Source: an uncultured Clostridia bacterium
Lineage (GTDB): Bacteria; Bacillota; Clostridia; TANB77; CAG-508
Assembly: GCA_934169725.1 (NCBI GenBank)
Contig: CAKPOF010000001.1
Span: 393,925 to 457,924 of the forward strand
Direction of reading: 5' to 3'
DNA: 64,000 bases
The translations under genes were made by a program, and so were the position numbers. The notes below the pieces were generated by a model. That model had not been told where the DNA came from. It ran no database searches and saw nothing but the letters and a program-made list of their open reading frames with translations. Shown in pieces: positions 17,962-27,670 of the stretch (position 1 is the first letter of the stretch; every line of letters begins with the position of its first letter).

Positions 17962-20583
17962 ATGGCAGAAGATAAAAAATTTTCACCTATGATGCAAAGA
18001 TATTTAGAAACGAAAGAACAATATAAAGATTGTATATTATTTTATAGATTGGGCGATTTTTATGAAATGTTTTTTGATGATGCTATAACAGCTGCTAGAG
18101 AATTAGAAATAACATTAACAGGAAAAGATTGTGGGCAAGAGGAAAGAGCACCAATGGCAGGAGTTCCACACCATGCAGCTGAAATATATATTTCTAAATT
18201 AATTGCTAAAGGATATAAAGTAGCAATATGTGAGCAATTAGAAAATCCTAAGACAGCAAAAGGAATAGTAAAAAGAGGAGTAATAAGAGTTGTTACACCT
18301 GGTACAATTGTTGAAAGTAATATGTTAGAAGAAAGAAAAAATAATTACATTATGGCTATTTATAAATCTGGAATTTATTTTGGAATAAGTGTTTGTGATA
18401 TTTCAACAGGGGAATTTTATGCAGCAGAAATAAAAGATAGTAATAATTTCCCAGAATTACTTGATGAAATAGCTAGATATTCACCATCAGAATTAGTAAT
18501 AAATTCTAACATTGCAGATTGTACAGAAGAAATGAAAAAAATAAAAGAAAGATTTAATTGCTATATTACAAGATTTCAAGATAAATTTTTTGATACAAAG
18601 TCAGATATAATAAAATTAAGATTTAATTTACTAGATACAAATCAAAAACAAATTGAAAATATAGAAGATAAGAAATTTGTAGTAGCTAGTATAAATGCAT
18701 TAGTGGAATATATAGAACAGACACAAATGACTAATTTAGATCATATTAATAAAATTGTAATATATAAAATATCTAAATATATGTCTTTAGATATAAATGC
18801 AAGAAGAAATTTAGAAATTACAGAAAAAATGAGAGATAAATCTAAAAAAGGTACTTTGCTATGGGTGTTGGATAAAACATCTACTTCAATGGGAAGTAGA
18901 CATTTAAGAAGATGGCTTAGTGATCCACTAATAGATACTTTAGAAATTAATAGAAGATTAAATAGTGTTAGAGAACTAAAAGAAGAGGTTATGCTAAGAG
19001 GAGATGTTATTGAGAATTTAAAAAAGGTATATGATATTGAAAGATTAGCAGGAAAAATGGCATATGGTAATGCTAATGCACGTGATATGATTACATTAAA
19101 GAATTCTCTAGCTAGATTACCAGATGTAAAAAATGTTCTAAAAAATTGCAAATCTGAAATGCTAAAAAACTTGTATGAAAATTTAGATGAATTACAAGAT
19201 ATATATGAATTGATAGAGAAATCAATAGTAAATGATCCACCAATGAGTGTAAAAGATGGTGGGATTATAAAATTAGGTTATGATGAAGAAATAGATAAAT
19301 TAAAAACAGCTACAACAGAAGGAAAAAATTGGATAATTCAACTAGAAGCTGATGAAAAAGAAAAAACAGGTATAAAAAACTTAAAAATAGGATTTAATAA
19401 AGTATTTGGGTATTTTATAGAAGTAACTAAATCAAATTTAGATCAAGTACCAGAAAGATATATAAGAAAACAAACATTAACAAATGCTGAAAGATATATA
19501 ACAGAAGAATTAAAAAATTTAGAAAATCAAATTTTAGGGGCAGAGGAAAAAGTAGTAATATTAGAATATAATTTATTTACTAAAATAAGAGAAGAAATAT
19601 CTAAAAATATTATTAGATTACAAAAAACTGCAACTATTGTAGCTACTTTAGATGTATTAACATCTTTTGCTCAAGTAGCTGAAGATATGAATTATTGTAT
19701 GCCAAAAGTAGATGATTCAGGAATAATTGATATAAAGTCTGGAAGACATCCGGTAATAGAAAAAATATTAGGTGCGGGTGAGTTTGTTGAAAATGATACA
19801 TATTTAGATAAAAATCAAAATAGATTATCTATAATTACAGGACCTAATATGGCAGGAAAATCAACATATATGAGACAAGTAGCATTAATTACATTAATGG
19901 CACAGGTTGGAAGTTTTGTTCCAGCAGAAGAGGCAAATATAGGAGTAGTGGATAAAATTTTTACAAGAGTTGGAGCATCAGATGACTTAAGTATGGGACA
20001 AAGTACATTTATGGTAGAAATGATGGAAGTGGCAACAATTTTAAAAGAAGCAACAGAAAACAGTTTAGTTATTCTAGATGAAATTGGAAGAGGAACTTCT
20101 ACATATGATGGATTGTCTATTGCATGGGCTGTTGCAGAATATATAGCTAACAAAGAAAAATGTGGTGCAAAGACTTTATTTGCAACACATTATCATGAAT
20201 TAACAGAACTAGAAGAAAAAATAGAAGGTGTAAAAAATTATTCTATAGCAGTAAAAGAAAAAGGTGAAGATATAATCTTTTTAAGAAAAATTATAAGTGG
20301 TGGAACAGATGAAAGCTATGGTATACATGTTGCTAGATTAGCTGGTGTTCCAAAATTAGTTACAGAAGAGGCAAATAAAATATTAAAATCATTAGAAAGA
20401 AAAAATATACTAAATGGAAAAAAAGAAGAGAAAAAAGATGCCAAACAAGTAGAAGGACAATTTGATATGTATAATTACAAGTTAGCAGAAATAGCTCATG
20501 AAATAGATAAAGTAAATTTAAATGAATTAACACCAATTGATGCTTTAAATACTTTAGTAAAAATAAAAGAAAAGATGAAATAA
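17962..20583 (+). CDS. mutS: DNA mismatch repair protein MutS
   Basis: MutS recognises mismatches and small loops and recruits MutL. The 873-residue protein has the mismatch-reading Phe-x-Glu in GDFYEMFFDDA (about 30-40), the connector, lever and clamp domains, and the ATPase with Walker A GPNMAGKSTYMRQ (about 627), signature GASDDLSMGQSTFMVEM, Walker B LVILDEIGRGTSTYDG and H-loop FATHYHELT. The C-terminal tail after LARLAG is short, with a VNLNELTPIDALNTL motif seen in clostridial MutS. It lies between miaB and a guanine deaminase-like gene with short gaps. Confidence 0.98.
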   Translation: MAEDKKFSPMMQRYLETKEQYKDCILFYRLGDFYEMFFDDAITAARELEITLTGKDCGQEERAPMAGVPHHAAEIYISKLIAKGYKVAICEQLENPKTAKGIVKRGVIRVVTPGTIVESNMLEERKNNYIMAIYKSGIYFGISVCDISTGEFYAAEIKDSNNFPELLDEIARYSPSELVINSNIADCTEEMKKIKERFNCYITRFQDKFFDTKSDIIKLRFNLLDTNQKQIENIEDKKFVVASINALVEYIEQTQMTNLDHINKIVIYKISKYMSLDINARRNLEITEKMRDKSKKGTLLWVLDKTSTSMGSRHLRRWLSDPLIDTLEINRRLNSVRELKEEVMLRGDVIENLKKVYDIERLAGKMAYGNANARDMITLKNSLARLPDVKNVLKNCKSEMLKNLYENLDELQDIYELIEKSIVNDPPMSVKDGGIIKLGYDEEIDKLKTATTEGKNWIIQLEADEKEKTGIKNLKIGFNKVFGYFIEVTKSNLDQVPERYIRKQTLTNAERYITEELKNLENQILGAEEKVVILEYNLFTKIREEISKNIIRLQKTATIVATLDVLTSFAQVAEDMNYCMPKVDDSGIIDIKSGRHPVIEKILGAGEFVENDTYLDKNQNRLSIITGPNMAGKSTYMRQVALITLMAQVGSFVPAEEANIGVVDKIFTRVGASDDLSMGQSTFMVEMMEVATILKEATENSLVILDEIGRGTSTYDGLSIAWAVAEYIANKEKCGAKTLFATHYHELTELEEKIEGVKNYSIAVKEKGEDIIFLRKIISGGTDESYGIHVARLAGVPKLVTEEANKILKSLERKNILNGKKEEKKDAKQVEGQFDMYNYKLAEIAHEIDKVNLNELTPIDALNTLVKIKEKMK

Positions 20584-20608
20584 AAAGTTACAAGTAGGGG
20601 GACAAAAA

Positions 20609-21070
20609 ATGAATGATTTTATGAAATGTGCGAAGGAAAATGCAGATAAAGGAATAGCTAATAAAGAAGGTGGACCATTTGGAGCTGTTATAGTAGATAA
20701 AGATGGGAATATAGTTGCAAATGGAAATAATCAAGTCTTAAAAGAAAAAGATCCAACAGCTCATGCAGAGATAGTTGCAATTAGAAATGCGTGTAAAATA
20801 TTAGGTACATATGATTTATCTGAATATATATTATATACATCTTGCGAACCATGCCCAATGTGTTTATCAGCAATCATTTGGGCAAATATAAAGAAAGTAT
20901 ATTATGGATGTACCAAAAAAGATGCAGGAGAAATTGGATTTAGAGATGATATGATATATGATTATTTAAAAGGAAATAATAAAGAACTTATTAGTCTAAA
21001 TGAAATGGATAGAGAGGAATGTTTACAAACATTTGCACAATATAAGAAAAATAATGGAATTATTTATTAA
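20609..21070 (+). CDS. guaD: Guanine deaminase-like nucleoside/base deaminase
   Basis: The 153-residue cytidine-deaminase-fold enzyme has the zinc site H52-A-E54 (PTAHAEIVAIRNAC) and C82-x2-C85 (TSCEPCPMCLSAI). The full pattern (GGPFGAVIVDKDGNIVANG, DPTAHAEI, LYTSCEPCPMC, WANIKKVYYG and the C-terminal aromatic-rich tail) matches small bacterial guanine deaminases (GuaD of B. subtilis) better than tRNA adenosine deaminase TadA. It would convert guanine to xanthine. It is 25 bases after mutS with its own GGGGG site. TadA activity remains an alternative. Confidence 0.82.
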   Translation: MNDFMKCAKENADKGIANKEGGPFGAVIVDKDGNIVANGNNQVLKEKDPTAHAEIVAIRNACKILGTYDLSEYILYTSCEPCPMCLSAIIWANIKKVYYGCTKKDAGEIGFRDDMIYDYLKGNNKELISLNEMDREECLQTFAQYKKNNGIIY

Positions 21071-21155
21071 TAATAGATATATTAACAATAAAAATAAGTA
21101 AAAGATGTATGAAAATTTTTGCTTGTTTTTATGTAAATAATATGTTATTATATAG

Positions 21156-21176
21156 TATATAAGGATAACTTATATA
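21156..21176 (+). promoter_or_regulatory. Short palindrome upstream of the 99-residue gene
   Basis: Arms TATATAAG (21156-21163) and CTTATATA (21169-21176) flank a 5-base centre in the 178-base gap before 21249. It could be an operator or a leader hairpin; a clear promoter is not visible. Confidence 0.3.
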
Positions 21177-21248
21177 GTATAGATAAAGGAGGAAATTTTT
21201 TTAGTAATCTAGTAACAAGTCAAAGATCAAAACTAAGGAGAAGAAAAA

Positions 21249-21548
21249 ATGGAAATGAACTTAAAAAACGCTAAAGTAAACCCAGAACAGATTTATATTT
21301 TTGTAAAAACTAACAAGGATTTTAAATGTATTTTTGTACCCAAAAACATTAATGAACTGGGATTAATGAAGAAACTCAGAGAAATGGGAGCATTTCCTAT
21401 GGATTTCGAAAATGATTATACTAATCAGGTATTTTTAGAATTTCGAAACGGTAAAAGGCAGTTTATTGATCCAGAAGATAGTAAAATAAAACTTAAAAAT
21501 GGATCTGTAATTTTAGTTGAAACTACCAAAAAATCAGAAAATTACTAA
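21249..21548 (+). CDS. Hypothetical protein
   Basis: 99 residues, no family recognised. The composition is mixed alpha/beta without a signal peptide or membrane helix. Stretches include PEQIYIFVKTNKDFKCIFVP, MKKLREMGAFPMDFENDY, VFLEFRNGKRQFIDPEDSKI and a final IKLKNGSVILVETT strand. AAGGAG precedes the ATG. It is monocistronic: a leader of nearly 180 bases lies upstream and a terminator directly downstream. Confidence 0.7.
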   Translation: MEMNLKNAKVNPEQIYIFVKTNKDFKCIFVPKNINELGLMKKLREMGAFPMDFENDYTNQVFLEFRNGKRQFIDPEDSKIKLKNGSVILVETTKKSENY

Positions 21549-21564
21549 AAAAGTAATCGTCCAA

Positions 21565-21600
21565 AAGGAGAATTCTACTATAGAGTTCTTCTTTTTTTGC
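21565..21600 (+). terminator. Terminator after the 99-residue gene
   Basis: Arms AAGGAGAATTCTA (21565-21577) and TAGAGTTCTTCTT (21581-21593) pair along 13 positions with two G-U pairs and are followed by a T-run. Confidence 0.85.
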
Positions 21601-21679
21601 TTTACTATCATATAAACGCAACATAATTGCAATATTTAATATTATAGATTATAATATGTTAAGAAAAGAGGATTTTAAT

Positions 21680-22288
21680 ATGATAAAAAGATATAAACAA
21701 GACGAAATAGATAAATTGGTTCAAATTTTAAAAGAAGATGGAGTAATTAGTGTTCCAACAGATACAGTTTTTGGGGTTTGTGCTAGAATAGATTCACAAA
21801 TAGCTCGTGATAAGTTAATAAAAGTAAAAAATCGTCCTACAAATAAAGCTTTTCCTATTATGTGTGCAAACGAAGAACAAATAAAAAGTATAGCAGTTAT
21901 AAATGAAAGAGAAGAAAAAATAATAAGGGAATTTATGCCAGGACCTATTACTTTAGTTTTAAATAAAAATAGTAAATTACCTCAATATGTAACAAATGGA
22001 AAAGAAACAGTTGCTGTTAGAATGGCAACATCAAAAGCAATAGAAAAACTAATTTTAAAATTAGAAAGTCCAATATTTATGACAAGTGCTAATCAAAGTG
22101 GAGAAAAAGAATGTACTAATTTAGATGAAATAGAAAGAAAATGTCCACTTTTAGATGGAATGATGGAAGGAAATGTTATTTTTTCTAAAGGAAGCACAAT
22201 TGTAGATTGTAGTTCAGATGAAATAAAGATATTAAGAGAGGGACCGATATCAATGGAACAAATAAAAAGAATATTCATAATGAAATAA
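21680..22288 (+). CDS. Threonylcarbamoyl-AMP synthase (TsaC/YwlC/Sua5 family)
   Basis: It makes threonylcarbamoyl-AMP from threonine, bicarbonate and ATP for the t6A37 modification of tRNA. The 202-residue product is a single YrdC domain (the TsaC-like short form; Sua5 has an extra C-terminal domain). Motifs are SVPTDTVFGVCARIDS, KVKNRPTNKAFPIMC, PGPITLVLNKNSKLPQYV, VAVRMATSK, IFMTSANQSGEK and the late STIVDCSSDEIKILREGPIS. Start chosen at the ATG at 21680 after AGAGG; the upstream in-frame ATG has no site. Confidence 0.9.
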   Translation: MIKRYKQDEIDKLVQILKEDGVISVPTDTVFGVCARIDSQIARDKLIKVKNRPTNKAFPIMCANEEQIKSIAVINEREEKIIREFMPGPITLVLNKNSKLPQYVTNGKETVAVRMATSKAIEKLILKLESPIFMTSANQSGEKECTNLDEIERKCPLLDGMMEGNVIFSKGSTIVDCSSDEIKILREGPISMEQIKRIFIMK

Positions 22289-22338
22289 ATGTTATAAATG
22301 ACAAATACTAATATTTTTTTAGAAAGGAAAATTTATAT

Positions 22339-22764
22339 ATGGATAAATTTAAAGAAATTAGACCTATAGTTCTTGGAATAGCTAGGAAAGATAATAAGAT
22401 ATTAGTTGGCAAGGGATATGATAAATCAAAAAAACAAGTGTTTTACAGGTGCCTAGGAGGAGGAATAGAATTTTTAGAAAAAAGCGAAGATGCCTTGATA
22501 AGAGAATTTAAAGAAGAACTTGGAATAGATATAAAAATAGAAAATTTTTTAGGGATTTGTGAAAATATATTTAAATATAAAGGTAAAAATGCACATGAAT
22601 TGGTATTATTTTATAATGTTTATATTGATAGTAAAGATTATAAAGAAAAATACAAGGTAATAGATGATAATATAGAAACAGAAGCAATGTGGATAGATAT
22701 TAAGAGATTTAAAGATGAGGAACTGGTTTTATATCCAGAACAGATTTTTAAATATCTAGATTAA
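22339..22764 (+). CDS. Nudix hydrolase
   Basis: 141 residues with a complete Nudix box: GGIEFLEKSEDALIREFKEE followed by LGI fits G-x5-E-x7-REUxEExGU. Nudix enzymes cleave nucleoside diphosphates linked to another group; the substrate cannot be read from this sequence. The N-terminal RPIVLGIARKDNKILVGKGYD strand is typical. AAAGGA precedes the ATG. Confidence 0.88.
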   Translation: MDKFKEIRPIVLGIARKDNKILVGKGYDKSKKQVFYRCLGGGIEFLEKSEDALIREFKEELGIDIKIENFLGICENIFKYKGKNAHELVLFYNVYIDSKDYKEKYKVIDDNIETEAMWIDIKRFKDEELVLYPEQIFKYLD

Positions 22765-22845
22765 AATATATTTTTATATAGAAACAATAAGCAATATAAC
22801 AATAACAATAATAATAGTAATAAAATAATAATTTAGGAGTATTCA

Positions 22846-23790
22846 ATGAGTAATTTAACGAAATATATAGAAAAAGTAAAGGAATATAAAAAGCAAAATA
22901 GAGATATTTCAGAAGAAGAATTAATTAGATATGTTTATTTAGATTTAGGAAAAAGATTTTCGTTTGATTTGAATTTTTCTTTTGGAAATACAAAAACAAA
23001 GAAGAAAATATATGCTAATAGTAGAGATATGGAAAATTTAGAAGATGCAATGCAATCAAATATAGTTATTTGTAAATCTGTATCTTATATAGTTGAGTAC
23101 ATATTAAAAAATTTAGGAGTGAATATTAGAACAATAGTTGCTCCTAATGATGAAAGAAAATGTCCACATATGTATAATATAGTAACACCAGAAGAAGGTG
23201 AAGAATATAGTTTAGATTTACAAGAAGATATAGAAAATATACAGACACATTCATTTACAAATAATTATGGATTATCAATTAAACCTAATAGCGCACCAGT
23301 AATTAGTAGATTTAATATTGAACAAATGGATAGAAAATTAGGATTTATAGATGATGAACATTATTATTCAGATGAGTATTTGTATTTATTAAAATCTGAT
23401 ATAGGAAATTTTACAGATTTTGCAGAAAAAGCTAAATTTATATTAGAAAATATAGATATTTATGAAAATAAAAATATTCAATATGCAGAAAGAAAGTGGC
23501 ATCATGAAAAACTATTAAAGGAATTATTTTCAAATAAAGAGTTAAATAAAATACACATGATAGATTGTTATCAAGGAGATGGAGAAAAAAGACAATATAA
23601 AAATTGCATTGTTGTTGAAAGAGCAAAAGGAACAGATGTTTACATGTATTCGATACAACAAAATCGATATTGTAAAATGACAATACAAGAATTTGCTGAA
23701 TTGTGTCAAAATGGATTAGTACCTTTACAAGGAATACCAGGATTAAAGCAAGCACTTCGAAATTTGAAGCAAGAAAATAAAGAGAGATAA
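22846..23790 (+). CDS. Transglutaminase-like cysteine peptidase-fold protein (tentative)
   Basis: The 314-residue cytoplasmic protein has an ordered Cys-His-Asp set that fits the transglutaminase/papain-like fold: C76 in VICKSVSYIVEYILKNLG, H108 in CPHMYNIV and D124 in YSLDLQEDIE. The spacing (a helix after the cysteine, then two strands) is as expected. The rest is unknown, with a C-terminal domain (GTDVYMYSIQQNRYCKMTIQ, GLVPLQGIPGLKQAL). The fold call is inference from the triad only. It is the last gene before MITE-like copy D. Confidence 0.55.
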   Translation: MSNLTKYIEKVKEYKKQNRDISEEELIRYVYLDLGKRFSFDLNFSFGNTKTKKKIYANSRDMENLEDAMQSNIVICKSVSYIVEYILKNLGVNIRTIVAPNDERKCPHMYNIVTPEEGEEYSLDLQEDIENIQTHSFTNNYGLSIKPNSAPVISRFNIEQMDRKLGFIDDEHYYSDEYLYLLKSDIGNFTDFAEKAKFILENIDIYENKNIQYAERKWHHEKLLKELFSNKELNKIHMIDCYQGDGEKRQYKNCIVVERAKGTDVYMYSIQQNRYCKMTIQEFAELCQNGLVPLQGIPGLKQALRNLKQENKER

Positions 23791-23827
23791 AAAATAATAT
23801 AAGATATATGATTACTGAAATAAAGTG

Positions 23828-23960
23828 ATTACAATTCACAGTTAAAAATAAATCGTTTTTTAATTTAATAATATATATTTTCTATACCTTGGTGTCGCAA
23901 ACCACGCATTAAAAATACTAGTATGTAGGCACTTATTAACGTTCGTTTAAATATAAATTT
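23828..23960. repeat. MITE-like repeat, copy D (truncated)
   Basis: The left outer end ATTACAATTCACAGTT and the core ACCTTGGTGTCGCAAACCAC are intact. A stretch corresponding to TTTGCTCCAAATC is deleted in the middle (ATGTAG joins GCACTTATTAACG), and the right third, including the CGCTTACGCGG segment and right inverted repeat, is gone. The approximate end is set by loss of similarity near 23950. It lies just upstream of the promoter of the Ycf46-like operon. Confidence 0.8.
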
Positions 23961-23966
23961 ACATAA

Positions 23967-23995
23967 TTGACTTTGACGCAATAATTTGATATAAT
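23967..23995 (+). promoter_or_regulatory. Promoter of the Ycf46/Ycf35/MTTase-like operon
   Basis: TTGACT (23967-23972), 17-base spacer, TATAAT (23990-23995), giving a leader of about 70 bases before the AAGGAGG site of the AAA+ gene. Confidence 0.7.
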
Positions 23996-24073
23996 AGTAA
24001 ACATAAAATGTTGTATTGCTATAGATGAAAATTCACTATAGTACAATTTAATAATAAATAAGGAGGAAAAAAT

Positions 24074-25672
24074 ATGAACGTTTTATCAGTAAAAGAATGT
24101 GTGCGAGCAGGGTATTCAGCAGTTGTTATTCAATCAGCTGAAGAAAAACGGGCGCTACAAGAATGTTTAAAAATTGCAAAGGAATGTAAAAAGGAATTAT
24201 ATTTATGGACATGTACAAAAGGTTTTGAAAAAATTATTAGTTCTAAAGAAGGAGAAGAAGAGAATTTCTATAGTCAAAGTGAAGACGATGATTGCATAGA
24301 CCCACAGGATGCATTGTCAAATTCTTTAAATTTAAATGAAAAAAAAGGAGATTATATAGTATGTCTTTTGGATTTCCATCATTATATTGATAGACCAGCT
24401 GTACTTAGATCAGCAAAGGATACATTTGAGGAAGCAAATGGATTAGGAATTTGTTTGGTATTTATAAGTAATCAATTTAACATCCCAATAGATTGGGAAG
24501 ATGTTGTAGTATCTATAAATTTAAATTTACCAAATAAAGAAGAGTTGAAAGATTGTCTTTGGAATATGGTAGATATGTGCAGAAATCAATTGGAAATTAA
24601 TAATGAAAATGAAATCGAAAGTTTAGTAGATAAAGCTGCTGAAATTACATTAGGATTGACTATGACACAGGCAGAGAATGCTTTTGCAACTTCATTTTCT
24701 AAAAAAGGAACAATCGATTTACAAATAATTAGTGAAGTAAAAGCACAAATTATTTGTAAGAATGGACTGCTTGAGTTTTACAATGTGGATAATAATATCC
24801 AAGTTGGTGGAATGAATACACTTAAAAATTATACTAAAAAAAGAATTTTAGCATATTCAGAAGATGCTCAAAAATATGGTTTACCATTTCCAAAAGGGAT
24901 TTTATTAGTAGGAATACCAGGCTGTGGAAAAAGTTTAGCGGCAAAAGCATTAGCACAAACATGGAATGTTCCGTTAATCAAATGTGATTTGGGAAAATTT
25001 TTTGGTAGCTATGTTGGAGATACTGAAACGAATACTAGAAAGGCTTTAGAAACTGCAGATGCAATGTCACCATGTGTCTTATGGATTGATGAAATTGAAA
25101 AAGCGCTAGGTGGTGTTGGTTCTGGAGGAAAAAATGATTCTGGTGTTTCATCTAGAATGTTTGCCACTGTTTTAACTTGGATGCAAGAGAAAAAATCATC
25201 TGTTTATGTAATTGCAACAGCAAATAGTATTACATCATTACCTCAAGAACTTTTAAGAAAAGGAAGATTCGATGAAATATTTTTTGTTGACCTTCCAAAT
25301 AAAAAAGAAAGGGAAGAAATTATTAAAATTCAGATTAAAAAGAAAGGTAGAAAACCTGAAAAATTTGAGATTGATAAAATTTCCGAACAAAGTGAAGGGT
25401 TTACAGGTGCTGAAATTGAAGAAGCTGTAATATCTGCATTATTTGATTCTTATGCTGATAATGCTAGAGAACTTGAAAGTTCAGATATTATTAAATCTAT
25501 TAATAACATTAAACCAGCATCTAAAGGTATTATGAAAGCAACAGTGGAACAATTACAGGAATGGGCTAAAAATAGAGGAATTCCAAATGCAAATAATAAT
25601 GATGAAGTTGAAGAAACATTAGAAAACATTACAACACCTAAAAAGAAAAGTGGACGTAAATTTTTGGTTTAG
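24074..25672 (+). CDS. Ycf46-like AAA+ ATPase
   Basis: 532 residues. The N-terminal domain (VRAGYSAVVIQSAEEKRALQ, LWTCTKGF, DYIVCLLDFHHYID) and the bridge NGLLEFYNVDNNIQVGG match the plastid/cyanobacterial Ycf46 architecture. The C-terminal half is an AAA+ module with Walker A LLVGIPGCGKSLAAKALA (about 280), pore-loop region KFFGSYVGDTE, Walker B CVLWIDEIEKAL (about 338), sensor 1 VIATANS and the second region of homology LLRKGRFDEIFFVDLP. The family is thought to remodel substrates, but its target is not established. It is the first gene of a four-gene operon; gaps to the next genes are 19, -1 and 30 bases. Confidence 0.88.
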   Translation: MNVLSVKECVRAGYSAVVIQSAEEKRALQECLKIAKECKKELYLWTCTKGFEKIISSKEGEEENFYSQSEDDDCIDPQDALSNSLNLNEKKGDYIVCLLDFHHYIDRPAVLRSAKDTFEEANGLGICLVFISNQFNIPIDWEDVVVSINLNLPNKEELKDCLWNMVDMCRNQLEINNENEIESLVDKAAEITLGLTMTQAENAFATSFSKKGTIDLQIISEVKAQIICKNGLLEFYNVDNNIQVGGMNTLKNYTKKRILAYSEDAQKYGLPFPKGILLVGIPGCGKSLAAKALAQTWNVPLIKCDLGKFFGSYVGDTETNTRKALETADAMSPCVLWIDEIEKALGGVGSGGKNDSGVSSRMFATVLTWMQEKKSSVYVIATANSITSLPQELLRKGRFDEIFFVDLPNKKEREEIIKIQIKKKGRKPEKFEIDKISEQSEGFTGAEIEEAVISALFDSYADNARELESSDIIKSINNIKPASKGIMKATVEQLQEWAKNRGIPNANNNDEVEETLENITTPKKKSGRKFLV

Positions 25673-25691
25673 ATTGAAGGAGGAATATACA

Positions 25692-26276
25692 ATGAGTCAT
25701 TTTACAAGCATTACAACAGAAATTAGAGATTTAGAAACATGTAAAGAAGCTTTGAAAAATATGGGATTAGAGTTACAACCTTTTGGAAGGTGCCGGTTTT
25801 ATTACGGTGACGTACAGAAAGAAAACGTAGTTAGACTTCCAGGTGAATATGATATGGCGTTAGAACAGCAAAGCAATGGGGCATATTCAATTACTGCAGA
25901 TTTTTTTAATGGACATGTAGAAAAAACAATTGGTTACAGAGGCTGTATTCTTTTAAAAGAATATGGCGAAAAAGAATTAAAAAAAATGTGTAAAAAAATG
26001 CATTTAAGTATTTCTACAAATGTTAAAGAAAAAAACAGTTTTAAGGTTAAAGATCCACAAAGTTCAAGTGCTGGATATATGATAGTAACATTTGATGAAA
26101 AAGGTAACATTAGTTTTAGTCCCAAAGGTATTAAAGGGAAAAAATGCTCTAAATTTTTTAAATTAGAGGAAGCTTTAGGAAATGTATCTAAAAGAGAATT
26201 TTTGCCAGAATATTATGAAGATAGAGAAAATGTTAAAGCAAAAAATAAAAGAGAAAGAGTGAGGACAGAATATTGA
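25692..26276 (+). CDS. Ycf35/DUF1257-family protein
   Basis: 194 residues beginning MSHFTSITTEIRDLETCKEA, the hallmark N-terminus of DUF1257 (Ycf35). I start at the ATG at 25692 after AGGAGG. Further family-like parts are the central YDMALEQQSNGAYSITADFF and the late FKVKDPQSSSAGYMIVTFDE. The function is unknown; in cyanobacteria and plastids ycf35 and ycf46 are both conserved, and here they are adjacent. Its stop codon overlaps the next start (TGATG), indicating translational coupling with the radical SAM gene. Confidence 0.85.
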   Translation: MSHFTSITTEIRDLETCKEALKNMGLELQPFGRCRFYYGDVQKENVVRLPGEYDMALEQQSNGAYSITADFFNGHVEKTIGYRGCILLKEYGEKELKKMCKKMHLSISTNVKEKNSFKVKDPQSSSAGYMIVTFDEKGNISFSPKGIKGKKCSKFFKLEEALGNVSKREFLPEYYEDRENVKAKNKRERVRTEY

Positions 26277-27640
26277 TGAGTAAAAAAGTAGCTTTAATTG
26301 TGTGTAATGATATGCATATGGATATAGCAAATGCCAATAGTATTCTTAATCATATTTTACAAGATAGGGATAAGCAAATTGTTTGCGATTATACAATTGC
26401 TGATACAGTGATTATTCTTACCTGTGCTTTTGGGCCAGGTAAGATGAACTCTGTAAGAATAATTGCAGATGTATGTATTAATGCAAAAAAAGATGCAAAG
26501 ATTATTGTAACAGGATGTTTAGTAAAAATTGCAAGTGAAGAATTAAAAAAGATTTTAGGTATCGAAGTAATAACTCTTGATAAATTGCTTAAGTCTTTTA
26601 ATAAAGTTTCAAAACCACGGAATTTAGTTCCACAGAATAAAGTTATTATTTCTACAGGATGTTTGCATAAGTGTTCTTACTGCGTATATCCTCAGATTGT
26701 AGAAAAGTATAAGAGCAGACCAATTCAAGATATTTTAAGAGATGTAAGTGAATTGGATAAAAGTGAGTCTACTATATATATAACTGGGGCACAAGAAACA
26801 TCAGATTATGGAGTAGATTTGTACGGAACAAGAAAGTTTGCAACATTAATGGATAAGATTGTAACAGAATTTCCAAATAGCAAGTATGTTATAGGATGGT
26901 TTCATCCAGCAGGATTGACAAATGAAGTCATAGAAATTATTTGTAAAAATTCTAACATTGTTGAAATTATGTTGCATATTCAGCACGTATCAAAAAATAT
27001 ATTAGAAAATATGAATAGAACACCATTTGATATTACGGAAAGTAAAATTCGTATTTTGAAACAAAAACGTCCAGATTTAGTTATTTCTACTGAAGTAATA
27101 GTTGGATTTCCGGGAGAAACATTAGAAGAATTTAAAGAGCTTGTAGCAGTTCTAGATAAAGGATATTTTTCTGATATTGGAGTAGCTAGTTATGAACCGG
27201 TATTAAAAACTAAAGCAGCTGAATTACCTTTACAGATTCCAGATTCTGTTAAGAATGAAAGGATGGAATACATAAAAAATAAGTATTCTGCAACATGTTA
27301 TCCTGCGGATAAAAATTCATCTAATTCTATTATGGATGAATATATTAATAGTATAAAAGTTCTAAGAAAATTTCCTAGAAATATATTAATATCAGATTGT
27401 AGACAAAAATACAATTTAATAGCAGGGATAGATACAGAACAAAAATTTCAATTTTATTCTCAATTTAATTATGTGTTTATGTGTATAAATAATGCACGAA
27501 GTGAATTTGATATTAAAAAGAGTATGAAAAATTTTGAAATTTATACTGATGAAGCAAAAAAAATATTTTTTGAAATTATTAATAATGGTAATTTTAAAAA
27601 AGCTTTAAAAGACAGGGCTAAATGTTTATTATTAAAATAA
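26276..27640 (+). CDS. Methylthiotransferase-like radical SAM protein, unknown substrate
   Basis: 454 residues with the two-cluster layout of the MiaB/RimO family. N-terminal auxiliary-cluster cysteines are C10 (VCNDMHMDIANAN), C50 (ILTCAFGPGK) and C81 (VTGCLVKI). The radical SAM motif is C129-x3-C133-x2-C136 (TGCLHKCSYCVYPQ), followed by ITGAQETSDYGVDL and STEVIVGFPGETLEEF, both typical of methylthiotransferases. The usual C-terminal TRAM RNA-binding domain is not recognisable; instead there are about 120 residues of unfamiliar sequence. The substrate may therefore not be tRNA. It overlaps the DUF1257 gene by one base. Confidence 0.85.
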   Translation: MSKKVALIVCNDMHMDIANANSILNHILQDRDKQIVCDYTIADTVIILTCAFGPGKMNSVRIIADVCINAKKDAKIIVTGCLVKIASEELKKILGIEVITLDKLLKSFNKVSKPRNLVPQNKVIISTGCLHKCSYCVYPQIVEKYKSRPIQDILRDVSELDKSESTIYITGAQETSDYGVDLYGTRKFATLMDKIVTEFPNSKYVIGWFHPAGLTNEVIEIICKNSNIVEIMLHIQHVSKNILENMNRTPFDITESKIRILKQKRPDLVISTEVIVGFPGETLEEFKELVAVLDKGYFSDIGVASYEPVLKTKAAELPLQIPDSVKNERMEYIKNKYSATCYPADKNSSNSIMDEYINSIKVLRKFPRNILISDCRQKYNLIAGIDTEQKFQFYSQFNYVFMCINNARSEFDIKKSMKNFEIYTDEAKKIFFEIINNGNFKKALKDRAKCLLLK

Positions 27641-27670
27641 ACTTTTGCTATTTGCGAAAGGAGAATAAAA

